Origin: an uncultured Bacteroidota bacterium
Lineage (GTDB): Bacteria; Bacteroidota; Bacteroidia; NS11-12g; UBA955
Length of the DNA: 8,482 bases
Direction of reading: 5' to 3'
Assembly: GCA_903953615.1 (NCBI GenBank)
Contig: CAJBKH010000209.1
Coordinates: forward strand, 1 to 8,482
A program made the translations under genes and the position numbers. The notes beneath the pieces were generated by a model that was not told the DNA's origin, searched no databases, and saw only the letters and a list, made by a program, of their open reading frames with translations. Positions 1-6,400 of this stretch are shown here, piece after piece. The number at the start of each line of letters is the position of its first letter. The stretch's first letter is position 1.

Positions 1-252
1 CATTTTGACCACAACAAAGCTGGTCAGAATTTGAATGTGGTTATTACCATCTTCAGTATCAGCGGAAAGGTAATTAAAACCATCGATCAATATATACCAG
101 CTGCCAATGGACACGTTTCAGAAATTAGTTGGAACGGGAGAGATGATTACGATGACAAACCATCTAAGGGCGTCTACATCTATCGCGTTAGCATTAGAAC
201 CGACGATGGTCAATCAACCGAAAAGATAGAAAAATTGGTGATTTTAAACTAA
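1..252 (+). CDS. porU: Type IX secretion system sortase PorU, C-terminal fragment
   Basis: This is the last 83 codons of a gene that begins before the window; the frame is open from base 1 and ends in TAA. PorU is the cell-surface cysteine protease (gingipain-like) that cuts off the C-terminal signal of type IX cargo and attaches the cargo to an anchor. Only the C-terminal beta-sandwich is visible: an HN near the start, the segment IFSISGKVIKTI, WNGRDD in the middle, then GVYIYRV and a final EKLVIL, which is the FlgD-like Ig-type ending typical of PorU. The catalytic Cys and His lie upstream and cannot be checked. The assignment rests on this ending and on porV following 65 bp downstream, the usual order in Bacteroidota. 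A different secreted protein with a similar C-terminal domain is possible but less likely. Confidence 0.85.
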   Translation, partial: HFDHNKAGQNLNVVITIFSISGKVIKTIDQYIPAANGHVSEISWNGRDDYDDKPSKGVYIYRVSIRTDDGQSTEKIEKLVILN

Positions 253-269
253 TTTATAATAAAGAATTA

Positions 270-277
270 TATATTTG
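270..277 (+). promoter_or_regulatory. Candidate -7 element of a porV promoter
   Basis: TATATTTG matches the Bacteroidota -7 consensus TAnnTTTG exactly and would start a transcript about 34 nt before the porV ATG. No good TTTG/TTG -33 box lies 19-21 bp upstream, where the porU stop region sits. The promoter may therefore be weak or only supplement read-through from porU. Confidence 0.45.
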
Positions 278-317
278 CCCTATTGATTAAAAATCTACGC
301 AAAAAATTTTAAAATTA

Positions 318-1643
318 ATGTTCATTTCAAAAACTTCAAAAGCGGCAATTATTGCGGGGGCTTTTATATTTCAATTTTATAACTCAAGTGCACAGACATC
401 TGTAAGCCAATTGAGAAATCAGTTAGCTGGCCAACAAAATGTTATTACAACTGCTGTTCCTTTTTTAACCATTACACCAGATAGCAGAAGAGCTGGTATG
501 GGCGATGCAGGTGTTGCTTCAAGTGGCGATGCTAATTCTGTTTTTTGGAACGCTGCCTCCCTGGCTTTTGCGAAAAAAGATTTTGGTCTTTCTGTTTCTT
601 ATGCGCCATGGTTGCGTAAATTGGTACCAGGTATATCTTATAATTACATCAGTGGTTACGGCAAAATCAATAAACGTTCTGCTATTGGCGGTTCATTTAG
701 ATTCTTCAGTTTTGGAGATATTAACTTTACAGATGATGTTGGAAATCCGCTTGGAACTTTCAATCCTAGTGAGTATGCCTTAGATGGTTGTTATGCCACC
801 CAATTAAGTAAAAAATGGGCTTTGGGTGTTTCTTTAAGATTTATCCATTCAAACTTAGCAGGTACTAGAAACATCAATGGTATTTCACCCAAAGCTGGAA
901 ACAGTGGTGCGGGTGATTTATCAGCCATGTACAATGGTGTAAAAAAAATAAAAGTTAAAGGTGATAAAAAAGATTTGAATTACACCTTTGGTGCAATGAT
1001 TCAAAACCTTGGTGCTAAAATTACATACTCTGACAAAACATCTAGAGAATTTATTCCATCTAATTTAAAACTCGGAACTGCATGGACTTATGATATTGAC
1101 CAATTTAATTCCATCACAGGTATGATAGACATTAATAAATTATTAGTGCCTACGCCTCAAATTAAATACTTGTCAAACTACCGCGGCTCGGGCGATTCTA
1201 TCGATCAATCAACTGGCGACCCAATTCAAGATGGTTATAAAAAGAACGATGATCCTGTTATTACCGCTGCCTTAAAATCGTTTACAGATGCACCAGGTGG
1301 ATTAAAAGAAGAATTAAAAGAATACAACATTTCAGTTGGTATCGAATACATCTACGCGAAACAATTTATGTTGAGAGGTGGATTTTTCCACGAAACTAAA
1401 TCAAAAGGAAACAGAAAATATTTAACCTTTGGATTCGGTTTAAGATACAAAGTATTTGGATTAGACGCTGCCTATTTGGTACCATTGGTTCAAAGACATC
1501 CTTTACAAGATCAATTGCGTTTTACTTTATTGTTTGACTTAGGTGCTTTGGGCGATGCCCCTATCAGCGGAAGCGGTGCAGCGAACAAAATAGAAAGACC
1601 TGTTATTGGTGAATTGACAGCTCCATTCAATACATACTACTAG
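318..1643 (+). CDS. porV: Type IX secretion system outer-membrane protein PorV (LptO)
   Basis: PorV is an outer-membrane beta-barrel related to FadL. It takes folded cargo from the type IX translocon and passes it to the PorU sortase for signal removal and anchoring. The 441-residue protein starts with a signal peptide (basic SKTSK, hydrophobic AAIIAGAFIFQF, likely cut near NSSA-Q at residues 23-26). The family hallmark follows: AVPFLTITPDSRRAGMGDAG around residues 46-65, then DANSVFWNAASLAF. The remainder is rich in alternating aromatic and polar beta-strands, such as GLSVSYAPWLRKLVPGISYNYISGYGKI, and a barrel-like end. Its position just downstream of porU favours PorV over the related PorQ. 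The ATG at 318 is supported by the signal peptide beginning directly there; the leader is A/T-rich with no Shine-Dalgarno, as is common in this phylum. Confidence 0.93.
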   Translation: MFISKTSKAAIIAGAFIFQFYNSSAQTSVSQLRNQLAGQQNVITTAVPFLTITPDSRRAGMGDAGVASSGDANSVFWNAASLAFAKKDFGLSVSYAPWLRKLVPGISYNYISGYGKINKRSAIGGSFRFFSFGDINFTDDVGNPLGTFNPSEYALDGCYATQLSKKWALGVSLRFIHSNLAGTRNINGISPKAGNSGAGDLSAMYNGVKKIKVKGDKKDLNYTFGAMIQNLGAKITYSDKTSREFIPSNLKLGTAWTYDIDQFNSITGMIDINKLLVPTPQIKYLSNYRGSGDSIDQSTGDPIQDGYKKNDDPVITAALKSFTDAPGGLKEELKEYNISVGIEYIYAKQFMLRGGFFHETKSKGNRKYLTFGFGLRYKVFGLDAAYLVPLVQRHPLQDQLRFTLLFDLGALGDAPISGSGAANKIERPVIGELTAPFNTYY

Positions 1644-1647
1644 ATAG

Positions 1648-1676
1648 TTATTAATCATTAAGTTAATGACTAATGA
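1648..1676. terminator. Weak AT-rich palindrome between convergent porV and folP
   Basis: The 12-base arms 1650-1661 and 1663-1674 are complementary except for one A/C mismatch, centred on G1662, and can extend outward through a G-U and a T-A pair. The position between two convergent genes suits a shared transcription end. However, the stem has only one G-C pair and no clear T-tract on either side, so the terminator role is tentative. Confidence 0.3.
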
Positions 1677-1713
1677 AGTGTTGGGAGAATTTAGGATTCT
1701 ATCCTTCTAGCAA

Positions 1714-2556
1714 TCACTTTAACATGCCTACAATTTTTATAGCGTCCTTCGCTTCTTTCACATCGTGAACTCTGAGAATATGTGCACCTTGTAAAAGTGC
1801 GATTGTATTGGCCGCTATAGTGCCTGTTAAGGCCTTTTCAGGACTTGTTCCTAGGGCTTTCCATATCATCCCTTTGCGCGAGACACCTACCAGTATTGGG
1901 CTATTAAGCGCATGAAAAATAGAAAGTTGTTTAAGTAATTCGTAATTGTGTTCTAGCGTTTTTCCAAAACCAAAACCAACATCAACAATAATATCTTTGA
2001 TGCCAAGTGATGTAAGTTGATGTTTCTTTTTTACAAAATAAGCCATCACATCGGTACAGACATCTTCATATTGGGGGTTGATTTGCATTGTTTTTGAATT
2101 GCCTTGTTTATGCATTGCAATAAAAGGCAATTTTGTTTCTGCAACATAAGGTAACATTTTGACATCATTCTCCCCTGCACTTATATCGTTTATAATAGTT
2201 GCCCCAGATTCTACAGCCATTTTAGCAACCGCCTGTCGATAGGTATCAATACTGATAATTGCCTCTGGAAAACGTTTATTAATGGCTTGAATTATTTCGC
2301 TTGTGTTTTTTATTTCTAATGCTTCTGCTATCTCATCAGCGCCAGGGCGTGTGCTCTGACCACCAACATCGATAAAATGGGCGCCATCGTTCAACATTTT
2401 TTCAACTTGAAGGAGTGCTGAATCAATCGTCCCATATTGGCCACCATCATAGAACGAATCAACAGTAACGTTTAAAATACCCATTACTTTTGGTTCATGA
2501 ATTGTGTATAGGTTCTTATTAATATTCAACGAATAGGGTTTGAAATTGATGTCCAT
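1714..2556 (-). CDS. folP: Dihydropteroate synthase (DHPS)
   Basis: This cytoplasmic TIM-barrel enzyme joins p-aminobenzoate to 6-hydroxymethyl-7,8-dihydropterin diphosphate in folate synthesis and is the sulfonamide target. The 280 residues are normal for the family. Visible motifs are VMGILNVTVDSF (24-35), DVGGQSTRPG (63-72), SIDT (102-105), IINDIS (121-126), MHKQGNSKTMQ (148-158), DVGFGFGKT (192-200), VGVSRKGM (223-230) and RVHDV (262-266). By comparison with E. coli FolP, the key residues N29, D63, R70, D104, N123, D192, K228, R262 and H264 are all present. Three positions differ from the common consensus: V32 for Pro, K150 for Met and V193 for Pro (the last may be usual in this phylum). 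The gene is convergent with porV and divergent from the DUF1599 gene. The ATG lies very close to a candidate promoter, so the leader would be only a few bases long. Confidence 0.95.
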   Translation of the reverse strand: MDINFKPYSLNINKNLYTIHEPKVMGILNVTVDSFYDGGQYGTIDSALLQVEKMLNDGAHFIDVGGQSTRPGADEIAEALEIKNTSEIIQAINKRFPEAIISIDTYRQAVAKMAVESGATIINDISAGENDVKMLPYVAETKLPFIAMHKQGNSKTMQINPQYEDVCTDVMAYFVKKKHQLTSLGIKDIIVDVGFGFGKTLEHNYELLKQLSIFHALNSPILVGVSRKGMIWKALGTSPEKALTGTIAANTIALLQGAHILRVHDVKEAKDAIKIVGMLK

Positions 2557-2569
2557 AAACTTATGTTTG
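2539..2569 (+). promoter_or_regulatory. Promoter for the DUF1599-aroK operon
   Basis: TTTG at 2539-2542 and TATGTTTG at 2562-2569 are separated by 19 bp, which fits the Bacteroidota primary-sigma consensus (TTTG, 19-21 bp, TAnnTTTG). Transcription would start near 2576, about 19 nt before the GTG start. The -33 box lies inside the first codons of folP on the other strand. Confidence 0.65.
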
Positions 2570-2577
2570 CAAATCTA
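2570..2577 (-). promoter_or_regulatory. Candidate -7 element for folP
   Basis: Read on the - strand this is TAGATTTG, an exact TAnnTTTG match, directly next to the opposite -7 element at 2562-2569. Transcription would start near 2563, leaving a leader of about 5-8 nt before the folP ATG. I see no good -33 box at the expected distance (around 2597-2600), so this is weaker than its partner. Confidence 0.45.
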
Positions 2578-2594
2578 ATCGTTAATCCCTGAAA

Positions 2595-3134
2595 GTGAAT
2601 CATACTTTAACACAATACAATTCTGAAATAACAACCTGTCGTCAATTATTCGACAATAAAAACACCGATTATGGTGCTGCATGGCGTATCCTAAGACCTA
2701 AGAGTATAACAGATCAAATTCTAATCAAGGCACTCCGCATTCGCAGTATAGAAGACAAAGGCATGAGTTTGGTAGATGAAGGTATTGAAACCGAATTTAT
2801 TGGCATCTATAACTATTGCATCATTGGCTTAATACAATTGAAACATTGGCAAGACACCAATGAATTTACAGCAGTAGAAATTATGGCCATGTTCGATACA
2901 GAAGTTGAAACCACCCGCGCATTGATGTTAAAAAAGAACCACGACTATGGTGAAGCATGGCGCGAAATGCGCGTAAGCAGCTTTACAGATTTAATTTTAA
3001 TGAAGCTTAATCGCACCAAGCAAATTGAAGACAATAGTGGCGTTACACTAGTAAGTGAAGGCATTGACGCCAATTACAGAGATATGATGAATTATGCTAT
3101 ATTTGCATTAATAACCCTACATAACCCAAAATGA
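2595..3134 (+). CDS. Tandem DUF1599 (nucleotide modification associated domain 1-like) protein
   Basis: This 179-residue, probably cytoplasmic and largely helical protein has two copies of one domain, at about residues 20-82 and 112-175. Each copy has the same pattern: an Asn with DYG and a nearby W-R (25-31; 117-123), an Arg-x-x-S-x-x-D segment, L-x-K with Arg, an E-D pair (53-54; 145-146), an E-G-I (62-64; 155-157) and a closing N-Y (73-74; 166-167). This matches the DUF1599 family, also found in phages, where comparative genomics has linked it to nucleotide modification; I know of no proven reaction. The start is GTG: an in-frame TAA lies at 2583-2585 and the first in-frame ATG is codon 57, inside the domain. 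It is the first gene of a four-gene operon and its stop overlaps the next ATG in ATGA. Substrate and partner are unknown. Confidence 0.85.
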   Translation: MNHTLTQYNSEITTCRQLFDNKNTDYGAAWRILRPKSITDQILIKALRIRSIEDKGMSLVDEGIETEFIGIYNYCIIGLIQLKHWQDTNEFTAVEIMAMFDTEVETTRALMLKKNHDYGEAWREMRVSSFTDLILMKLNRTKQIEDNSGVTLVSEGIDANYRDMMNYAIFALITLHNPK

Positions 3135-4690
3135 TAAAAATATTAACCTCAGCTGCCAGAATCTTTGTTGGATTATTGTTCATGTTTTCCGGCTTTATTA
3201 AAAGTAATGATCCGAAAGGAACTGGTATAAAACTCAATGAATATTTTGATGTATTTGCTTCTGATTTTCAAAGAACGCAAGATTCTGTGCTAATATCTTT
3301 TAGCGATAATTATGGCAATCTCGATAGTTCATGGATATACTTAAATGCAAAAGACAGTTTTAAATATTTGCAATTGAACCGTTCTTTTGTCAGCAAAGTA
3401 ACGACTACCGACTCAGAAAGTTCTGAAGACACCACTTCAACTATTGACACTACCACATCACTTTCAACAGATGTATTTGTGGTATTGGATGACAATAATT
3501 TATTTAAACACCGCTACAGACTGAAGGATAAAAACGACCAACACATAGTAAAATTATCCGCAGTGAGTGGCTCCGACAGTGTATTGTTCAGCGATAATTT
3601 TACCGTTTCTAACAACAACAAATTAGAAGAAGTTATCCCTTTGAACGTATATACCATTGTTCATCCTGAGCATTTTTTGGTAGGCTTTTTTAGAGCACTT
3701 AAACCGTTCTCAGTTTTATTCTCTGTGATATTATGTATCCTTGAAATTGTATTAGGCTTTGCTATTTTAATAGGTTGGAAACCAAAACTAACTGCATGGA
3801 CCATTTTAATTACTATTTTATTCTTCACTTTCTTGACTTGGTATAGTGCTTACTACAACAAGGTGACTGATTGTGGTTGCTTTGGCGATTTTATTAAATT
3901 AGAACCATGGACATCCTTTTACAAAGATTTAGTATTACTTGTCTTAATTGTCTTTTTGTTTTTCAGAAGAAAACACATTGTACCCTTGTTCTCTCCGCTA
4001 TTTAGTTGGAATGCAATGTCGATCATAACAATTGCCTCAACTGCTTTTGCTGTTTATTGCAATAGTTATTTACCAGTTTGGGATTTTTTACCTTACAAAG
4101 TGGGCAACAATATTACAGAATTAATGGTGCCACCTGCTGGCATGCGCGACAGAGATTCTGTTCAATTGTTATTCATCATGGAAAAAGATGGTGTTAAAAA
4201 ACCTTTCATGTTGGATGCTTATGCTAAAGCTTCTGCTGATGGATGGAAATATGTAGACAGAAAAGATTCAATCATCATTAAAGCTTGGAAATCGCCAATA
4301 CATGATTTTGATTTTAGCAAACGCGATGAGAATGACGTTAATATTAAAGATTCTATTCTTAACAGTAATTCTTGGCAAATACTAATTATTAGTGGCGATT
4401 TGGATAAAGCCAATGAAGATGCATGGGCAGATATACAACAATTAGCCAATGATGCAAAAGCAAAAGGATTACCTGTATATGCGGTTACGTCCTCGAGTTT
4501 AGAAGATGCCGATGTATTTGCATCAGAACATCAGTTGCCGTTCAAATTCAACAATGCAGACAATGTATTATTAAAAACAATGATGCGTTCAAATCCAGGT
4601 GTTATTTTTTGGCACAAGGCATGTGTGATGGGCAAATGGAGTTCTAGAAATATTCCTAAGATTAGCAAGCTTGAAAAACTAATGCAATAA
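3131..4690 (+). CDS. BT_3928-like DoxX/MauE-type membrane protein with thioredoxin-like C-terminal domain
   Basis: This 519-residue inner-membrane protein is recognisable as the BT_3928 type found in Bacteroidota. Its role is unproven, though DoxX/MauE relatives suggest a redox or respiratory function. TM1 (about 8-24) carries FVGLLFMFSGFIKSNDPKG, the DoxX-like start. TM2 is about 193-216 and TM3 about 220-240, followed by the hallmark D247-C-G-C-F-G-D253, then TM4 (about 263-281) and TM5 (about 295-315). The C-terminal 200 residues resemble a thioredoxin fold (WQILIISGDLDKA, GLPVYAVTSSS, MRSNPGVIFW) but lack a CxxC pair, leaving C248/C250 as the likely redox pair. About 165 residues separate TM1 and TM2, far more than in the members I recall; this part includes a Ser/Thr/Asp-rich run at 91-114 and is probably periplasmic. 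The 4-bp overlap with the preceding stop suggests translational coupling. Confidence 0.82.
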   Translation: MIKILTSAARIFVGLLFMFSGFIKSNDPKGTGIKLNEYFDVFASDFQRTQDSVLISFSDNYGNLDSSWIYLNAKDSFKYLQLNRSFVSKVTTTDSESSEDTTSTIDTTTSLSTDVFVVLDDNNLFKHRYRLKDKNDQHIVKLSAVSGSDSVLFSDNFTVSNNNKLEEVIPLNVYTIVHPEHFLVGFFRALKPFSVLFSVILCILEIVLGFAILIGWKPKLTAWTILITILFFTFLTWYSAYYNKVTDCGCFGDFIKLEPWTSFYKDLVLLVLIVFLFFRRKHIVPLFSPLFSWNAMSIITIASTAFAVYCNSYLPVWDFLPYKVGNNITELMVPPAGMRDRDSVQLLFIMEKDGVKKPFMLDAYAKASADGWKYVDRKDSIIIKAWKSPIHDFDFSKRDENDVNIKDSILNSNSWQILIISGDLDKANEDAWADIQQLANDAKAKGLPVYAVTSSSLEDADVFASEHQLPFKFNNADNVLLKTMMRSNPGVIFWHKACVMGKWSSRNIPKISKLEKLMQ

Positions 4691-4692
4691 GC

Positions 4693-5742
4693 ATGCTTCG
4701 GTATTTCATCCAAAAAATATTGGCAGGGTTGGCAATTTTAATGGGTGTCATCATCCTAATTTTCACACTTTTTATTTTGTTTCCATCTGCCGAAGAAATA
4801 ACTGCTGGGCAGCGCGCTGATGAGGCAACCAAGGCTGCTATGCGTTCGGAAATGGGTTTAGACAAAAGTCACACTGCCCAATTTGTTTTATATCTTAAAG
4901 ATTTATCCCCTCTCAATATTGGTAGTACCGAGAGTTTAAAAAAGTATAACGGCACAAGGCTTCAAATTGGTCAATCTAGTTTACTAATTAAATGGCCTTA
5001 TTTAAGGAACAGTTATCAAACGCGAAAGCCAGTTAGCCTTATTTTAGCCGAAGGCTTGGTTGGATCGGGCGTGCTTGCCATATTGGCCATGGGTCTTGCC
5101 TTAATATTAGGGATAGGTACCGGCATAGTTTCTGCGCTCAATCCAGGCAGCATTGCCGATAAAATTTGTTTAACCATTGCTACCTTAGGTATTTCATTAC
5201 CTTCTTTTTTTGTTGCTGTAATTATTGCGTGGTTATTTGGGTACGTTTTACACAGTTATACTGGCTTGCCAATGTCAGGCAGTTTGTATCAAATCAATCC
5301 TGAGACAGGCGAACATTTTATTGCTTTTAATCATCTTTGGCTTCCTGCATTTGCTTTGGGTATACGTCCTTATGCTATTATAATGCAGTTAACACGTAGC
5401 AATCTAATTGAAGTGATGCAACAAGACTATATAAGAACTGCTAAAGCGAAAGGTTTAAGTCAATTAGGCATTGTATGGAACCATGCTTTGCGCAATGCAC
5501 TTAATCCTGTGCTTACTGCAGCGAGTGGATGGTTTGCAAGTTTACTTGCAGGTGCCTTCTTTATAGAATATGTATTTAATTGGAAGGGTTTAGGAAAAAT
5601 AACAATCGATGCACTACAACAAAGCGATTTGCCTGTTGTAATGGGAGCCGTTTTAGTTATTGCTTGCATTTTCGTCCTGGTAAATTTATTAGTAGATATA
5701 TTGTATGCTGTTTTAGATCCTCGGGTTAAATTAACAAGTTAA
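4693..5742 (+). CDS. ABC transporter permease, OppB/DppB family
   Basis: This 349-residue inner-membrane protein belongs to the peptide/nickel-type importer permeases. It begins MLRYFIQKILAGLAILMGV, with TM1 at about 9-31, followed by the family's GQRAD and MGLDKSHTAQFVLYLKDL segments in a periplasmic region. The five-helix BPD_transp_1 core starts near P113. The cytoplasmic EAA-like loop that docks on the ATPase is D245-YIRTAKAKGLS-256, followed by ALRNALNP, and the protein ends LDPRVKL as usual for OppB-like proteins. No second permease (DppC), ATPase or binding protein is present in the window, so the substrate cannot be named. The gene lies 2 bp after the BT_3928-like gene and 2 bp before aroK, so it is cotranscribed with both. 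The length is normal for the family and I see no frameshift. Confidence 0.9.
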   Translation: MLRYFIQKILAGLAILMGVIILIFTLFILFPSAEEITAGQRADEATKAAMRSEMGLDKSHTAQFVLYLKDLSPLNIGSTESLKKYNGTRLQIGQSSLLIKWPYLRNSYQTRKPVSLILAEGLVGSGVLAILAMGLALILGIGTGIVSALNPGSIADKICLTIATLGISLPSFFVAVIIAWLFGYVLHSYTGLPMSGSLYQINPETGEHFIAFNHLWLPAFALGIRPYAIIMQLTRSNLIEVMQQDYIRTAKAKGLSQLGIVWNHALRNALNPVLTAASGWFASLLAGAFFIEYVFNWKGLGKITIDALQQSDLPVVMGAVLVIACIFVLVNLLVDILYAVLDPRVKLTS

Positions 5743-5744
5743 AG

Positions 5745-6275
5745 ATGAAAATTTATATTGTTGGAATGCCTGGCAGCGGCAAATCTTTTTTAGGCAGGAA
5801 AATTGCACAAACATTAAAACTTCAATTTATAGATTTGGATGAGGTAATCGAGAAGCAAGAAAAAAAAATCATTCGTACCATTATCATGGAAGATGGTGAA
5901 GATTATTTTAGGAACATTGAACGCAGCATATTGCATGAAACGCAATTCAAAAACAAATGTTTAATTTCATGTGGAGGCGGTACACCAACTTTTTTCGACA
6001 ATATGGAATGGATGAAAAAAAATGGAATTGTTATTTGGATTAATACCCCTTTAGATATTATTTCGGATAGAATTTTGAAAAATATTACCCGAAGACCTTT
6101 GTTTATAGGGCTTTCAAAGGAAGAAATAAAAATAAAACTTCAAGAATTAAGCAAAAAAAGAGTGCCTTTCTATAAAAAAGCAAGCTTAACCATCGATATA
6201 AACAAGCAAAACAAAGTTTCATTAAGTGCTATAATTCAACACATTATAAAATATTCTAAAAAAATAAATCAATAA
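5745..6275 (+). CDS. aroK: Shikimate kinase
   Basis: This cytoplasmic P-loop kinase phosphorylates the 3-hydroxyl of shikimate using ATP, the fifth step towards chorismate. The 176 residues fit the family. Visible motifs are the Walker A loop GMPGSGKS (7-14), D30-L-D32 (magnesium and shikimate site), F55-R-N-I-E59 with shikimate-binding R56, the G77-G-G79 Walker B-like turn followed by TP, the lid R116-R117-P, and R139-V-P-F-Y143 near the C terminus. No key residue is missing. It is the last gene of the operon, 2 bp after the permease stop, with no clear Shine-Dalgarno. The gene is noticeably richer in A and Lys codons than its neighbours and contains a run of nine A at 5860-5868 without loss of frame. 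A standard aroK role is most likely; aroL is only a naming alternative. Confidence 0.94.
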   Translation: MKIYIVGMPGSGKSFLGRKIAQTLKLQFIDLDEVIEKQEKKIIRTIIMEDGEDYFRNIERSILHETQFKNKCLISCGGGTPTFFDNMEWMKKNGIVIWINTPLDIISDRILKNITRRPLFIGLSKEEIKIKLQELSKKRVPFYKKASLTIDINKQNKVSLSAIIQHIIKYSKKINQ

Positions 6276-6278
6276 TTG

Positions 6279-6344
6279 TGTATTGTTTGTGAATATTTTT
6301 GAAAAAAAAATATGCGTAAGTGCTTGATTTTACTAAACAATACA
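6279..6344. repeat. Inverted repeat upstream of the HU gene
   Basis: TGTATTGTTT at 6279-6288 is perfectly complementary to AAACAATACA at 6335-6344, with 46 bp between. A smaller all-A/T hairpin (ATATTTTT 6293-6300 with AAAAATAT 6306-6313) is nested inside. The right arm ends one base before the HU -7 box, so the pair could be two half-sites for a regulator. The loop is too long for an ordinary terminator, and chance in AT-rich DNA is possible. Confidence 0.4.
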
Positions 6345-6353
6345 ATACTTTTG
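6324..6353 (+). promoter_or_regulatory. Promoter of the HU gene
   Basis: TTG at 6324-6326 and TACTTTTG at 6346-6353 are 19 bp apart and match the Bacteroidota consensus (TTG/TTTG and TAnnTTTG). The predicted start is near 6360, giving a leader of about 40 nt made almost only of A and T up to the ATG. This fits a highly expressed gene without Shine-Dalgarno in this phylum. Confidence 0.7.
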
Positions 6354-6400
6354 AGTCCACGAATTAAATAAAATAATATAAAATTAATTAAGTTTAAATT

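Noticed and set aside
505..783. A 92-codon open frame inside porV in another + frame
   Set aside because: It overlaps the conserved PorV hallmark region in a different frame and is hydrophobic only because of the base composition.
1692..1705. Small hairpin AGGAT-TCT-ATCCT just beyond the folP stop
   Set aside because: The 5-bp stem is not followed by a clear T-tract on either strand and is too small to call.
3310..4865. Four short - strand open frames (60-76 codons) across the DoxX-like gene and the start of the permease gene
   Set aside because: They are shadows of strongly supported genes on the other strand, without promoters or known motifs.
5460..5669. A 69-codon - strand open frame inside the permease gene
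   Set aside because: It is antisense to the EAA loop and last membrane helices of the permease; no independent support.
5860..5868. Run of nine A in aroK as a possible phase-variation or slippage site
   Set aside because: The reading frame is intact, aroK is a biosynthetic gene not usually switched this way, and similar A runs occur in porV (eight) and before the HU gene (nine), so it looks like AT-rich background.
6293..6313. Hairpin ATATTTTT/AAAAATAT after aroK as an operon terminator
   Set aside because: The 8-bp stem has no G-C pair and no T-run follows it on the + strand, so it is unlikely to end transcription by itself.
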